Below, one piece after another: positions 14,132 through 26,240 of a stretch of DNA of 64,000 nt. The notes below the pieces were generated by a model. That model made no database searches and was not told the origin of the DNA. It saw only the letters and a program-made list of their open reading frames with translations. The stretch is taken from positions 13,888,001-13,952,000 of the forward strand of contig CP075495.1 of assembly GCA_021613535.1 (NCBI GenBank), in the 5' to 3' direction. The translations under genes and the position numbers were made by a program. Every line of letters begins with the position of its first letter. The stretch's first letter is position 1. Source of the stretch: Adineta vaga (lineage: Eukaryota > Rotifera).

Positions 14132-14858
14132 ATGGCGACGATAAATGAAGAGACGACCGATGTCGGTGTTGTGCCTGAACCAGCACTTCGAACAACTTTA
14201 CGAGATCCAATTCGGGAAAGTGAAGGTTAGTTTATTTGTTTCAATAGATTTGATATATATAATTATCAAAATTTAGAACGAGCTAATCAAGCACGTTTAA
14301 AACGTTTAACAGAAGCATTTACAATATTTGATCAAGAAGCAAATAATACAATTCCATCAACTGAATTAGGTACTGTTGTTCGTTCACTCGGTCTTGTACC
14401 TACCGAAGGTGAACTTCAAGATATTCTAAGTGAAGTAAGATTGTTATATTTTTTTAGGATAATTTTGTTTCAAATCAAGAATTTCTCTTTAGATGTCTGA
14501 TGATTCCAATCCTGAATCCATTCATTTAGATCGCTTTTTAAGTGTTATGAATATTATCTTAAAAGATCGTCGTTATCAAGGTGAACCCGAAAGTAAAATT
14601 CTTCGTGCATTTCAAGTTCTTGATCCTGATAATAATGGTTTCATTCGCGAAGAAGATTTACAAAATTATCTATGTAAAGAAGGTAAAAATTTCTTTCGAA
14701 CATTTATTTTCAATATCTTTATCTATCATTTCTAAGGTGAACCATTTAATGATGAAGAGTTTCAAGATTTCATGACTATTGCACTTGATGACGAATCAGA
14801 TCGTATATGTACTTATAAAGATTTCATACAAAATCTTGTTGTCGAAGATAATGATTAA
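14132..14858 (+). CDS. drc8: Dynein regulatory complex protein 8 (EFCAB2-like)
   Basis: Four frame-checked exons (14132-14225, 14277-14434, 14493-14682, 14737-14858), 187 residues. It has a calmodulin-like layout with EF-hand segments: FTIFDQEANNTIPSTELGTV, then SLGLVPTEGELQDIL, then AFQVLDPDNNGFIREEDL, then KEGEPFNDEEFQ. These match EFCAB2/DRC8 (FDHESNNTV..., PTEGEL, EEGEPF). DRC8 is part of the nexin-dynein regulatory complex of motile cilia, consistent with a ciliated animal. The third loop (DPDNNGFIREED) looks the most able to bind Ca2+; the others are degenerate. AATAAA follows the stop at 14861-14866. Confidence 0.92.
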
Positions 14859-14905
14859 AAAATAAACAAACAAACAAAAAATACACCGTCCTTTTTCTTT
14901 CTCAT

Positions 14906-15454
14906 TCAAGTCGAATTTGTTGATAGATGATCTAACCAATTTGTACATTTATCTTGATAAGTATTTGATGTTAATTGACGAGAATGATTAACAACTAATA
15001 GCGGATGACCATCGATCGTTAAGTACTTATTATCCGATGGTGGATAGTAACCACTTTCGGAAAGATCAAATATACTTCCATATAAAGAATAACGTGATGA
15101 TGCACCGCCAGGTGTTAATGCTCCATGATTTGGATCAAGAAAATTTACATTAAAAGACATTGATGGTGATTGTGAGCGAAGAAATGTTTCATGCAATTTT
15201 GAATATAAGAATAGATAATTATTCGGATAGGATCGTGAACGTTTTAGAAGATTGTTCAATCGATTTGAAAAGGATTGATGGATAGCACCATGTAAATCTT
15301 TATATGTTTCATTACAATTGGGTAAACTCCATGAACGCGAAGGAATAATTGATGATTGTATAGGTGTTTTCGATGATTGTGGTGGATCATCGGATGGACA
15401 TGTATCAATAACAAACAGAGGCGTTGGATGAATTGAACGCGAACTGTTTATCAT
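14906..15454 (-). CDS. Unknown Ser-rich protein
   Basis: Single-exon ORF of 182 residues from MINSSRSIHP to LDHLSTNST. I do not recognise it. It is rich in Ser, Asn, Pro and Tyr, has no signal peptide or membrane segment, and contains SRSWSLPNCNETYKDLHGA and two SRS/RSRS stretches that could be phosphorylation sites. It faces DRC8 tail to tail with 47 nt between the stops. Codon use resembles its neighbours, and no frame shadow of a known gene explains it, so a real gene is likely though not certain. Confidence 0.55.
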   Translation of the reverse strand: MINSSRSIHPTPLFVIDTCPSDDPPQSSKTPIQSSIIPSRSWSLPNCNETYKDLHGAIHQSFSNRLNNLLKRSRSYPNNYLFLYSKLHETFLRSQSPSMSFNVNFLDPNHGALTPGGASSRYSLYGSIFDLSESGYYPPSDNKYLTIDGHPLLVVNHSRQLTSNTYQDKCTNWLDHLSTNST

Positions 15455-16371
15455 GTTCTAAGAAGAAAAAAAAACATCAGGAAAGAAAATATTTGAGATC
15501 ATTCTGATAGCTTAATGTGTATATTTACGATCAAAATGACGTTTTTCCGTTTTCTCGTCTTCTACTTATATCATGACATATATTATGTATTTATGAAAAG
15601 AAATAAACGTTATTCAACGTATTCTGTCGTCAAAGAAGAATTTTAATAATACTCCTTGATGTGTTCCTAAACGATTGTCTAGTATACTCAAGAATCCCGA
15701 ATATCTTTTAAGGAAGTTTCTTTCTTTTTATTTTTATAAAGAATAAAAGGAAAGGAACATGAAAGTATTCTTTCAATAATGTTTTGACAAGCAAAGAAAT
15801 GTTTATTAACGTAGGAAAACAACTGAAATAAATGTCTTGGCATTTCTGTCAAGAATAAAAGAAAGCAAAATTCTAAGTTGAAGACTTCTCTAGTTTTTTT
15901 CTCTCTTCTTCTTCTTCTTCTTCTCTTTATTTATTAATAATTTCATACTTATCCAAATGATTGTTCGGTAAATTCAATAGTCGTTTTTATATGAACTCAA
16001 TTCAATCAAGAACAATCATTACTAATAATGGAGAGTATTTGATTTTATTTCAGATACGATGTCGTTCTGTTGATTCTACGTTTTCCTTCTCTCATGTCGA
16101 AAGAGAAAGAAAAGGATGGAATCTCTTCGTCTTCTTTATTGACGTCGACAAATCTATTAGTATATTCAAAATCTCTAGAAGAAGAAGAAAAGAAAAAACA
16201 TTCTTTTCTTCCGACGTATCAGGAAAAGAAGTGCACATTCATTTTGTGTAACTACATTGAAAATCTCTTTCTTCTTCTTCTTCTTCTTCTCCATCGATTA
16301 ACCATCATGTTTATTGTGAAAATCAACAAACAAAAATAGAAACATAACAATGCATCGTTCATCAAATTCAA
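15455..16371. other. Intergenic, no confident gene
   Basis: Promoter side of the unknown gene and 3' side of TTC27. It contains two CTT/TTC runs (near 15900-15925 and 16265-16290). Overlapping short ORFs on the + strand (15961-16339) are Ser/Phe/Lys-rich and coded largely by these purine/pyrimidine runs; I do not accept them as genes. Confidence 0.5.
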
Positions 16372-19300
16372 TTAACTTTTAAGTAACGTATCAGTTAATT
16401 GAGAAAGTGATTGTTCGAGTTGATGAATATGTTCAGTCATAATTTCATTTGTTGTTAGTAATGATGAATCATATTTCTGTTTCAATCGAGTAAGAACAGA
16501 ATTTAAAGCCAGACGAATCGAATGACATAATTGTTTAAACGATTCATTTCCATGATGTTCGGAAAGTTTGTCATTTGAAACTAAAATGTATAAAAAGACG
16601 TTTTCGTAAAGAATTGAAAATCTAATCAATCGTTTTACCATTCGCAAGTTTAATAGATAATTTGAGAATATCATTGATTGTACTAACTTCATTTTCCCAA
16701 CCAGTTGTTTGACTAACAGCACAACGGTGAGCTCGTTGTAAATTTTGTAAAATCTATTTGAATAGAAACGAAGAATTTCTATACTTATTTTGTTAATTGA
16801 AAAATATAAAACTAATTCAATCAATCATTAGTCAATCTTTCAGTTCAATGAATAAATACAATAAACATTCTCATTCATATATGCTAGTTTTATTCTTTTG
16901 TAACTTTAAGAATAAATTAACAAAGGTACGTATCAAAAATTTCCACTAATCGAAGTTTTCCAAAATAATTAGTTTTCAACAATGTACAATCTATCAACAT
17001 TCTAAGAAAAACCATATGACACAATTTTCTATAATCTCGAAAGATTTACATATTAAATCCTTTTTTATCTATCTATTCTTAAAAGATATTTCTCAATGCA
17101 TACTTTCATCTGCCAATCAACTGAATTATCATCTTTTTTCAATTGACATAAATCACTGTATAATTCCCAAATATCTGCATCATTAGTAACCTAAAGAAAG
17201 ATCTGAATCTATGCAATCATTTTTCTCGCTGAACAGATACCTGAGAAGATAATCTTCCGAATAATTCTAAAGATTTTTGATAAATTTTCGTCCAAACTTC
17301 ATTATGATCGTTTTCAGCTAATAAATGTACCAATCGTTGTAGAACCTCAAATGAAAAGAACATGTTCATTAATCTAATAGGAGAAGAAAAAGAACACTCC
17401 TACATCTTTATCAATATATTTTGTTTTTAAATCAATTAAACGATGATAAGCTTGAATTACATCTTCAATTTCTCCACAATCAGCACTTGTCTTTAATAAA
17501 AACAAAAATAAAATTCTATTCTATTACTATTTCGTCAGTACATACCCAAAGAAAATTCTCCCAAACTTTCCAATTATCATAATTACATTTGATTGCTTCA
17601 ATAAAAACTTTATGAGCTTTATCTCTGTAAAAAGAAATCGTGTAACAGATAAAATAATATAAAAAAATCATTAAATTCTTCATTACTTTTGTTTGAGTTT
17701 TATATGACAAGCAGCTAAATTATTCCATGCTTCAAAATTCTATTCATAGAAACAAGAAAATTAAACAAATCATGCCATTTTAGTATTCTCTTCTTCAACA
17801 ACTGAAAATTTTCTTATTGATATAATCAATGTTAAGTAGACAAGTCATCGATGTCATGTTTAGAAAACTCGGAAATATTTGTTCGATATTTTGACTTGAA
17901 AAATTAATTAAAATCTCACGAGATATGAACTTTCTATTGACAATAAGATGACAGTTAATGATATTAAAGTAGAAATTTAGATATTCAACCTACATCAGGT
18001 TCAATGTTAATACACCGACTGTAAGCTCGTACACCTAATTCCCATTTTTCTGTTCGAAATGCAGAACTACCTAACCAAAACCATGTATCATGCTAAATAA
18101 AGAGAATGACAATCTAGTTTTTAAGAATACGTTTATTATTACTTGTAAGGAATTGATTTCAACTGCTTTACATAAATGTTCACAAGCTTTTTCATACTAA
18201 ATAAATTGAAATTATTGAAAAGAAAAATATAATAATATAATTCCTACATTTCCTCGATTGAAATAATATTTTCCCATTAAACGTTGTGCACGTCCATTTC
18301 GTTCTTTACTTAAAATCCAAGCACGTTCAAAATATTCGAATTCATCTGTAACTTCTCCTAATGAACATAATAAATCAGGTGTTTCTTTTATTTTCAATTG
18401 TTCACGAATAATATGTTCTGCCTAAAGACAAAATCGACTTCATTTCATGTTTATTAACAAAAAGAAATCTTTACTAATGAAAGTTTTTTCAATGATTGAT
18501 AACATGAAATAACATCGGACCATTTTTTCAAATGTAAATATAAATCAAGTGCATTATTAAGAAGACCAAGTTTGGCATAAATATTCGCTACATCATTCTA
18601 AAGACAAATGAATTCCAATGAAATCTTTCGTGTTTCTTATTTACTTTTAATTTCCATGTAGAATAAATAGGTGTAGAATAAAAGTATTGTAAACGGAAGA
18701 CACTTGATGGTTCTTTATGATCAAATTGATCGACTAATTCCTAAAGAAATCCGAAAGCGCAATCATTTCTGTTTATTAAGAATTCATATTTACTTGTAAT
18801 TGTAATAATGTTCGTTCAATTCTACGTGTACTTTCAGTTTCATGTTGACAACGTGATGTAAGTGAACATGTTTGAACACACCAATTGATTGGACGAGCTA
18901 ATATATACTATGATTATAGAAGAAATAGATTTCATTTTATTATAAAGTCTTTTTTTTCTCCATGTCAATTTACTTGTAAGAAAGCTAGTTGTTCTTCGGT
19001 TGTAATTTCATGTTTTGGACTATTTACTTGACGATCATATCTAATTATAGAATAGATTGATTATTAACTCGAGAGAAAAACACATTCTTTTTTACATTAT
19101 TAATAATAATGTTAACTGTTCGAAAATATTTAATTGAATAGTTAAATTTTGGAAATCATTTCCATTTTCAAATTGAATTTGATTCAAAACAACATCATCA
19201 TTCAATGCTAAATTCTATAGAAACAAATGTTAAATTATTTACTCAATCATCTAGGTTTACTTTCGGTAATATTAATGGTTCTTCATCGATTTTGTTAGTT

Positions 19301-20532
19301 TCAGTTGGGATTTGTTGTAAGTCTTTTCGTGTTATATCAACAAGTAATTGTGATGTATTATTTACTTGATATCGTGTTCGTTTACCCAATTGACCTTTTG
19401 AAATTGATTGAATATAATTATAACAAAGAAAAAGTATTCTCTTACCAGTTAAATGAACTTCTAAAGCAGACAATTCAATAGCTGCAGTTCGCGCATGATC
19501 AACTTGTTTCCAATTGTAATAATATTGAGAGATGTATGATATCTCAATAAAGAATAATAACTGTTGTGTTCTAAGTGAATGATAGAAACAAGAAAAGATA
19601 GGGTTTTTTTTTCTTTCTAATTTCTATTATTTTACTTATTCATTTCAGATTGGTGAGTAAGAACTAAAATACAAATGAAAGAAAATGATTTAAATATGTC
19701 AAAATATTACGTTTATCAATGCATTGTTGAATATGATCACATAAAGTCATTGAACGATCTGATAATATCTTTTGATGAATAACTAATGTTCGCATTGTCC
19801 ACCAAGAATCTGTCTAAAATAAAATGATAGAAAATAATTAATTTAATTTAGTTTCTAAATCAAATCTTCGACATACCCAATGAGTATTTCTATTCACATG
19901 AAATACTTTTATTGCTTGATACAAATAATCTAAACTTTCAATCGTTGCCACCGGTGTTTCACCATCACATATTAACAATTCATTGATTGTTGACTAAAAA
20001 AGTACAAATTTTCTTCGAACAAAATATCAAGGTCATCATTACTTCGGACATCGACTGTTCAAGTTTACTAAGTTCAGTTTTGGGTCCAAGAAAATTATTA
20101 ATCACAAACAATTGAAGATATGCAATACCAATAAGAGAATGTAATAAGTCTATCAATCTTTTAAATAAAATAAACAAAAACGAATCTCAAAATAATAGAA
20201 ATTTTTATATGTGTAACTAACTCTTGATCATGATTTAATTTCATCATAATTTCATTCCATTGAGAATCATTCTGATTTTTCAAAAGAATATCTTGTAAGA
20301 TCGAATTTTCACTAAATAATTTCTCATATGAACCATGAACAACAAATTGAATTAATTCATTCAACCATTCTAAATAATATAGATAGATATTTCAAATTTT
20401 TTCATATTCATTTCAACATAGACAAGTGTAAACACACACACACACACCATTATCAGTATATTTGATTTGTGTGACACCTAAAACATTTGGTGTCATCAAT
20501 AGATCATTCCATGTTTGTTCAGATATCGTCAT
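16372..20532 (-). CDS. ttc27: Tetratricopeptide repeat protein 27
   Basis: Twenty-three frame-checked exons from 20532 to 16372, 811 residues (human TTC27 is 843). Diagnostic stretches: SKGQLGKRTRYQ, STRRIERTLLQLQ, TPDLLCSLGEVTDEFEYFERAW, the TPR core with EAWNNLAACHIKLKQK and HKVFIEAIKCNYDNWKVWEN, then VTNDADIWELYSDLC, each with an obvious match in TTC27. TPR units lie roughly between residues 400 and 680. TTC27/Emw1 is thought to be a chaperone-linked factor for large GTPase or snRNP biogenesis; that role is known for the family and not shown here. Exons are small (28 to 209 nt); exon 6 is 28 nt (19663-19636). The exon 1 donor falls at the edge of a (GT)n repeat. An AG acceptor lies 7 nt before the ATG, and the upstream same-strand gene ends only 111 nt away. 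Confidence 0.93.
20433..20447. repeat. (CA)n / (GT)n microsatellite at the TTC27 exon 1 donor
   Basis: On the minus strand the TTC27 intron 1 begins directly with repeated GT dinucleotides after exon 1 ends at 20448. The splice donor is therefore one GT of a simple repeat. Confidence 0.8.
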
Positions 20533-20560
20533 AATTTATCTAAAAATGTTTCAGGTCTCA
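20533..20560 (-). promoter_or_regulatory. Candidate trans-splice acceptor before TTC27
   Basis: On the minus strand a T-rich tract ends in TTTTTAG (AG at 20541-20540), 7 nt before the TTC27 ATG and about 100 nt after the stop of the upstream Q-rich gene. This could be a spliced-leader acceptor of a two-gene operon, or the acceptor of a normal 5' UTR intron. Confidence 0.45.
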
Positions 20561-20643
20561 TTTATGAATAGACAAAGAAAAACAAAAACATTCATTCTAA
20601 TATAGTATAGATATATATATAAATAACATAGTATGAAAGTAGT

Positions 20644-22571
20644 TTAAATTCGAGCATGTCCATCAGCAACAGCAGCTGTTCGTTGTTGAACGAAATTGTT
20701 ATTACTGCTTAGTATTCGAACACCATGTTGTTGTTGACCTTGATATGGATAGTTTGTTGATTGTTGATAATAAACCGGTCTTTGATTAGAATTCATTGGT
20801 GGTGCATTAGGTATTTGTTGTTGAGGCAAAAATTGTGCAGCACTTTGAAATGTTTCATGATTTTGTTGTTGCGGTTGTTGTTGATTTATACGTTGATTCG
20901 ATGCTTGTTGATATCGAGGTGTACTCGAAGGATGAACAGGTTGTTCACGATAACTTTGTTGTTGTTGTTGTTGTTGTTGTTGTTGCTGTTGATTTTGTGA
21001 TTGATAAGAGCCTTGATTCAGTGCACCATATGAAGCTGAACGATATAGATTAGGTTGCATTTGTTGATATGTCATATTTGTTTGAGTAGGATATTGTTGA
21101 TTGTCAGAACCGAGACGTGGTCGTTGCGTTACATCAACTACAGGTTGCCATGGTTTAGGTGGATTATGGTGCATTTGCTGTTGATACTGTAGTTGATGTT
21201 GTTGTTGTTGCTGTTGTTGTGCAAATGAATTCGGTACTGATGGAGATGACATCGGCAGTAGACGAGCATTGATTGCATTCGATAATTCACGAACTTCACC
21301 ATCTCCTATTGCCTGTCCATTAGAATTATCAAAATTTGTGATTATAAATTGAACACGTCGACCACCTGTTGTTAAATATTCATATCTTCGTTGTGGTTCA
21401 AGAACATGAATTTGTTGAATATTATTTGGAAGATTCTCATTCATGGATGATCCACCTTGACGCAATAGAACTGGTGGTCGTATAGGCATACGTGGCGGTG
21501 GTGGTGGAACATCTTCATGAATATTTCTTTGTTGATATTGTGTATATGATGTCGTTGGTGGATGTTGTGGTTGATCAGGACGAAATTTTGATAACAATTG
21601 AGGATCATCAATGACATATTCTTTAAGAATAGATCCATCTGGTTGAGGAACTTCTCGTGCCCGTACACCTGACATTTTAATTAAATCTTGTACACCATCA
21701 ATAGCCATTGGATTTCCATCTTCATCAACAATTTCGTATTGTACACGTGTTTGTGTTGGCATTTCTTTAACCGATGAAACTGGTGTAGAATCATGATTAT
21801 GTCGACGTAATTCTTCACCTTAATTTCAGAACAGGAATGAAATAGATTTCAACAGAAAAAAAAATATTCTACCTTGTCGATGAATACGTCGAACTTCTTC
21901 ATCAGCTTCATCAACCGAATCAAATCGTCTGTAGGTACTGAGTTTTGATTGATCACTTACCATCGATTGTGAACGATGATATGTATTTTGTGATTCAACA
22001 GATCGATTTGAAGAACTTCTTGAATCAATTGTTTCATTATTTGGCATAGAATCATTCGATGAACGTCGATGTCGAGCATATAAATCATCGATTTGTTGTC
22101 GAGAATTTTGACGTGATGCTGTACTTCCACTATTAGCTGATGACGTTGATGGTGATGCCATAACTTGAGGGATATTTTTCTGTTCAAATTTTGCTTTGAT
22201 TTGTGCAAATTTATTTCTAGTTGGTTGTTGTTGTTGTTCATCATCAGAAATAGTTGTTGATGAATTCGAATCGAATGTTTGTGGTGACGGTTTGATTTCT
22301 TCAAGTACACTTGGATCATCAATAATATATTCTAGAAAAAGAATAATTTAAGTTCAACTGAAAGAAAGACGTTCACAATACCTTTAACAATACTTCCATC
22401 TGGTTGTGTTATTTCACGTACATTGGATACAAAATTCTTCCAATTATTACCATAACGATTTTTAATAGTATCAGCATCGTAACGTTGAATTTGTGCATCA
22501 TAAAACAGGCTATCATCTTGATTTCGCATTGTTGGATAATATTGTTGTGTATTGGGTGTTGTTGTTGTCAT
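20644..22571 (-). CDS. Gln-rich low-complexity protein with duplicated PDGS-KEY-IDDP motif
   Basis: Three frame-checked exons (22571-22382, 22331-21873, 21818-20644), 607 residues. The family is not recognised. A sequence is repeated: VREITQPDGSIVKEYIIDDP (split by intron 1) and, about 200 residues later, VPQPDGSILKEYVIDDP. Between them lies a Ser/Arg-rich region (RRSSNDSMPNNE). The C-terminal half is rich in Gln/Pro with runs of up to about ten Gln, coded by CAA/CAG repeats near 20955-20995 and 21190-21225. There is no membrane segment or signal peptide. It is probably intracellular and largely disordered, possibly a scaffold or cytoskeletal adaptor; function unknown. It lies 111 nt upstream of TTC27 on the same strand. 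Confidence 0.8.
20955..20996. repeat. CAA/CAG (poly-Gln) repeat inside the Q-rich gene
   Basis: A run of TTG units (CAA on the coding minus strand) encodes poly-Gln. The antisense frames give artefactual poly-Leu and poly-Val ORFs. Confidence 0.85.
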
Positions 22572-23941
22572 TGAATATATGTATTTATATGTATTTAATG
22601 TGTGAGTTGAGTTTGTCAGATTGATGAATAAATGTGTGGGAAGAGAAGAGAAAAAGAAAAATAGATATTAGTGTGCATTAATGCGTGACGAATCACCTAT
22701 TTGGATGAATATGGACAGTAAGAGAAGCGTCAAGTCGTCTTTTCGTTCTCTTTTTGTTACTCATTCTAAGTATTATTCGTCGTGAATAGTACAAAGAAGA
22801 TAGAAAAAGAACGACGCATATGTCCATCAATATGACACTTAACGGATCTATTTGTTTTATTAATTTTACATTTTGATTGAACAATGATAAGTAAAACAAA
22901 TTGATTCGAATGTTTGATGATTTTTCTTTCAATTTTATATCATAAACAATGAAGAGTAAATCATAGTTGATTTCATTTAAACATCAGTTCGATTGATTAC
23001 AACTATGTCTGTGACATTTACGCCATTGATTTCATTTTTTTTTTCATTTAATTTCGTATCGATGTATCATAGTGAAAAAATTTATTCAAAAGATTGTTCG
23101 AACGATCTGAAGAATGAAGAAAAAAAAGACATGAGAGAAATCTTGAATGTTTCAATTTACTCTTTTTGTTTATATTTTTCTTGTGTTTTAAATACCAACA
23201 AGATCGAATAACGCTTATATTGACAAAGAAACAAAAAAGAAGAAAACATCAAATCAAGAACGAAACATAGGAAGAGAGATTTTAAAACAAAAAAAACAGA
23301 GGACAGAAAAAAAATATATCAAACGATCTATTTTGTTTTTTTTCCGAATTATATATATATATATATCGCGTGAAGTTTTTTCTTGTTTAAATTTGATAGG
23401 GATTTGTTTCTCTTTCTCTTCTTGAAAATTGCCATACATATACATACACACATACACATACATAAACACAAAAACATTTACATAGAAACACATAATAGAA
23501 TTAATAAAGTGGGATTTTAAATATCTCAAGATATTTCTTCGTTTTGGCTATATTTCATCATCATCATCGTTATGATCTTTGTTTGGTTGATATTTAGATA
23601 GATAGATATATATATACATACAATGAATCAAACACAGAAATCTGCTGAAATATAAAGAGAGAGAGAGAAACAAAAAAGGACAAAGAGAACTTATGTGACT
23701 TTGTTTTGACAAATGAGCGGCAGCAGAAAAAGAAGAAGAAGAAGAAGAAAAATCAATAGAGACAACAAAAGAAAAAGAAATGAAGATTTAGTTTTTGTTG
23801 GTTTGTTTCTTTTTTTTTCCTTCAAAGATATACATTTCGAGAAGACGAAAAGAGAAAAAAAACGGATGATAATACTAATAAACAAACGAGATGATTGTCC
23901 CGAAATGAATGAAAACAACAAACGGGATTATTATTAATTCA
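22572..23941. other. Intergenic between Q-rich gene promoter and TBPL1 3' end
   Basis: No gene seen in 1.4 kb. It contains an (AT)n tract near 23350-23366, (CA)n-like ACAC/ATAC stretches near 23435-23470, GATA repeats near 23598-23610, (GA)n near 23658-23668, and AAG-rich runs near 23728-23750. Short Lys/Arg- and Phe-rich ORFs here come from these runs. Confidence 0.5.
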
Positions 23942-25672
23942 TCAGAAGCGTCGTTGATTTCGACATTCATATAACATAGGATAGAAATCATTGATTGCTG
24001 TATTTAGACGGTCAACACACGGTGCTAGAAGAGAAAACAAATCATATGTATTAAAAAACAGAAATCAATTTGAAGATTTTTCTAACCTGTTATTGTTATA
24101 CTACCAGTCGTGAATACTTTTAAAACAGCTTTCTCTGGCAATCTGACTGTAGCACCCGGATGCATTTCGGGTTCATAACTAGATGAAAGAAAATTTAATT
24201 TGAGAAAAGACAGGTTTTATCACTTACCTGACAGATTTTGGATCCAATCGACTTAATTTGACTATATCAATTGGCCATGGCATCAAACACGATGCAAGGC
24301 AATTGACAACTCGATAGTGTCGGAATTTGATTTTCAAGCCAAGTCGTTGCAATGATCGTGCGATTCGTCGTGCGCCGCGTCGTGCATCATCGTCACTGGA
24401 AGTAATAAGTAGCAGTGTACACGTTAATGTGATACTACTACTGATATTCCTCCTACACACACCTCGTCGTTCCCGTAATTGTTACTTTACCCGATGACCA
24501 AATATTGGCTGAACAATTGGGATGTCTCATCTTCATCAAAACCATCTAGAAAATTTTGAAAAAAAATCCTAGAATAAACAGATATTCTGGTTGATATACA
24601 TTGATCTCTTACCGATTGTTCACGTTTATAAATCACATTTGATGCTTCCATCGCTATCTTACGTAGATTTAATTTGCAACCAAGTGCAAATGTAGCAACA
24701 ACATTATTAACAATGATTTCGATTTCTTCATCTTGAGAATTATTTAGTACACTATTATTATCATTACTTACTATACATGAAGATGATGAATGTTCCTAAT
24801 TGATGAAAAGAATGCAATAAAAAGAAGAAAACAAATAAATTTGTTTTCTTTTTTTTCCATAAAAAGAATGTGTATTTTATATTTCACCTGTTCGTCAATC
24901 GTTTCAGTCGTTTTACTTGATATAACTGGAGTCAATGAACGGGTTTGTTGTACAAGAGATAAATTCGTATCTAAATAAACAAGAATAGATGAAGAAATTT
25001 GAATAAAAAAGAATTCTACTTTGTTGCTGAATTGGAATTTGTGCTAATCGTCCAAGAGCACCTGTTTCAATACAAAAACCTGGTTTGGAATTAGTGGATA
25101 TCGAAGAAACTAGACATATTCATTTAGAACTGATAAGAAGAAGAAAAAGAAGTAAAAGAAAATACGATACTTGACGATGTAATAATTTGTCGTGTATTGT
25201 TGATTATAGTCGGAGTTTTGTTATTATTATTTAAAATAGTTAACGTTGGAGTAGATATTGATGTATGTAATGGTGATGGAATAATACGAATTGTTTGAGG
25301 AGTTTGAAGAATACGTGTTCCACTAGGAATTGAATTAAGTGGAGATGAATTCGTTGTTGTTGTTGCTATATAAATTTTATTTCCCATCGTTGGCATTGTT
25401 ACACCGGTGGAATTCATAGGTAAAGTTGTTGTTGATACAACATTCATATTTCCATTAACAATTGAAACCATAGATGGTTGTTTGATATATGTTGTAGAAG
25501 ATGTGGGAGTTAATCGCCAAGCGGCTGTAGTTGTTGATGATGATGCTGAGGATGATGAACCAGTAATTGGTACACTATTTAATTGAAATGTTTGTGGAAT
25601 AACAGCAGTAATAGGACCGCCGCCACCACCAGCTGATGCTGTTGTAGCAGCCACATTAGTTGTTGTAAACAT
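23942..25672 (-). CDS. tbpl1: TBP-related factor 2 / TBP-like protein 1
   Basis: Eight frame-checked exons (25672-25171, 25109-25020, 24970-24888, 24795-24613, 24545-24463, 24395-24228, 24178-24087, 24024-23942), 427 residues. The C-terminal ~180 residues form the two-lobed TBP-like core: CKLNLRKIAMEASNVIYKRE, ANIWSSGKVTITGTTSDDDA, RRGARRIARSLQRLGLKIKF, then SYEPEMHPGATVRL and FTTGSITITAP in lobe two. These match TLF/TRF2 better than TBP (NVIYKR, WSSGK, SYEPELHP). TRF2 is a core-promoter factor that works with TFIIA on TATA-less promoters. The N-terminal ~245 residues are Thr/Ser/Pro/Asn-rich (VAATTASAGGGGGPITAVIP) and absent from the 186-residue human protein. ATG at 25672 opens exon 1. Confidence 0.93.
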
Positions 25673-26240
25673 TCTTTCGCTTTCTCTCTCTTTCTGTTTT
25701 ATTATTTTCCTATTATTTATTTATTTATTCTTTAAATTTGTTTTAATGAGATGAAGAAGAAACAAATAGAATAGATTTCTTTTCGATTTTATCTGACAAA
25801 AAACGCATCAAGTGGTAAGAACGTTGTTAAGATTTGCACTTTGTCGGTACATGTGCTATTTGATTGACTTGCTGCTGTCTTGTCTCGCAGCTGATCATTG
25901 CGAACATTCTTATATTTATATTCATTGGATACCATTCGAAACATTTCCGTGCCCTCACTTCATCAACTGCATAGATGTTTTAGAATTCATCTGATATCCA
26001 TAGTTTACCGAAAAGAATCCATTTGAATGTATGCAAAGCGAAACCAATATGTTGATTGAATGGCATCGAAAAAAAACTGAAATTTAGTCGATTTTAAAAA
26101 ATAAACTATTAAAAAATTGATTGAGAATGAGAAGAGAAATATTATTTTGTTGTTGTTATTCATAGAAACTACTAAGATTTCAAGAAGAATAGATTTTGTT
26201 ATGTAATCAAAATTTTCATAAAAAATAAAACAAAGATAAA
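25673..26240. other. Intergenic, TBPL1 promoter region
   Basis: No gene seen. CT-rich runs and repeated TTTA units lie just upstream of the TBPL1 start (near 25680-25735). The 60-codon + strand ORF at 25812-25994 has no supporting feature. Confidence 0.5.

Noticed and set aside
15961-16339. Two overlapping + strand ORFs of 96 and 89 codons
   Set aside because: Low-complexity Ser/Phe/Lys content produced by GAA and CTT runs; no domain, no splice partner.
20761-21053. Poly-Leu and poly-Val ORFs on the + strand
   Set aside because: They are antisense reads of the CAA/CAG poly-Gln repeat of the Q-rich gene.
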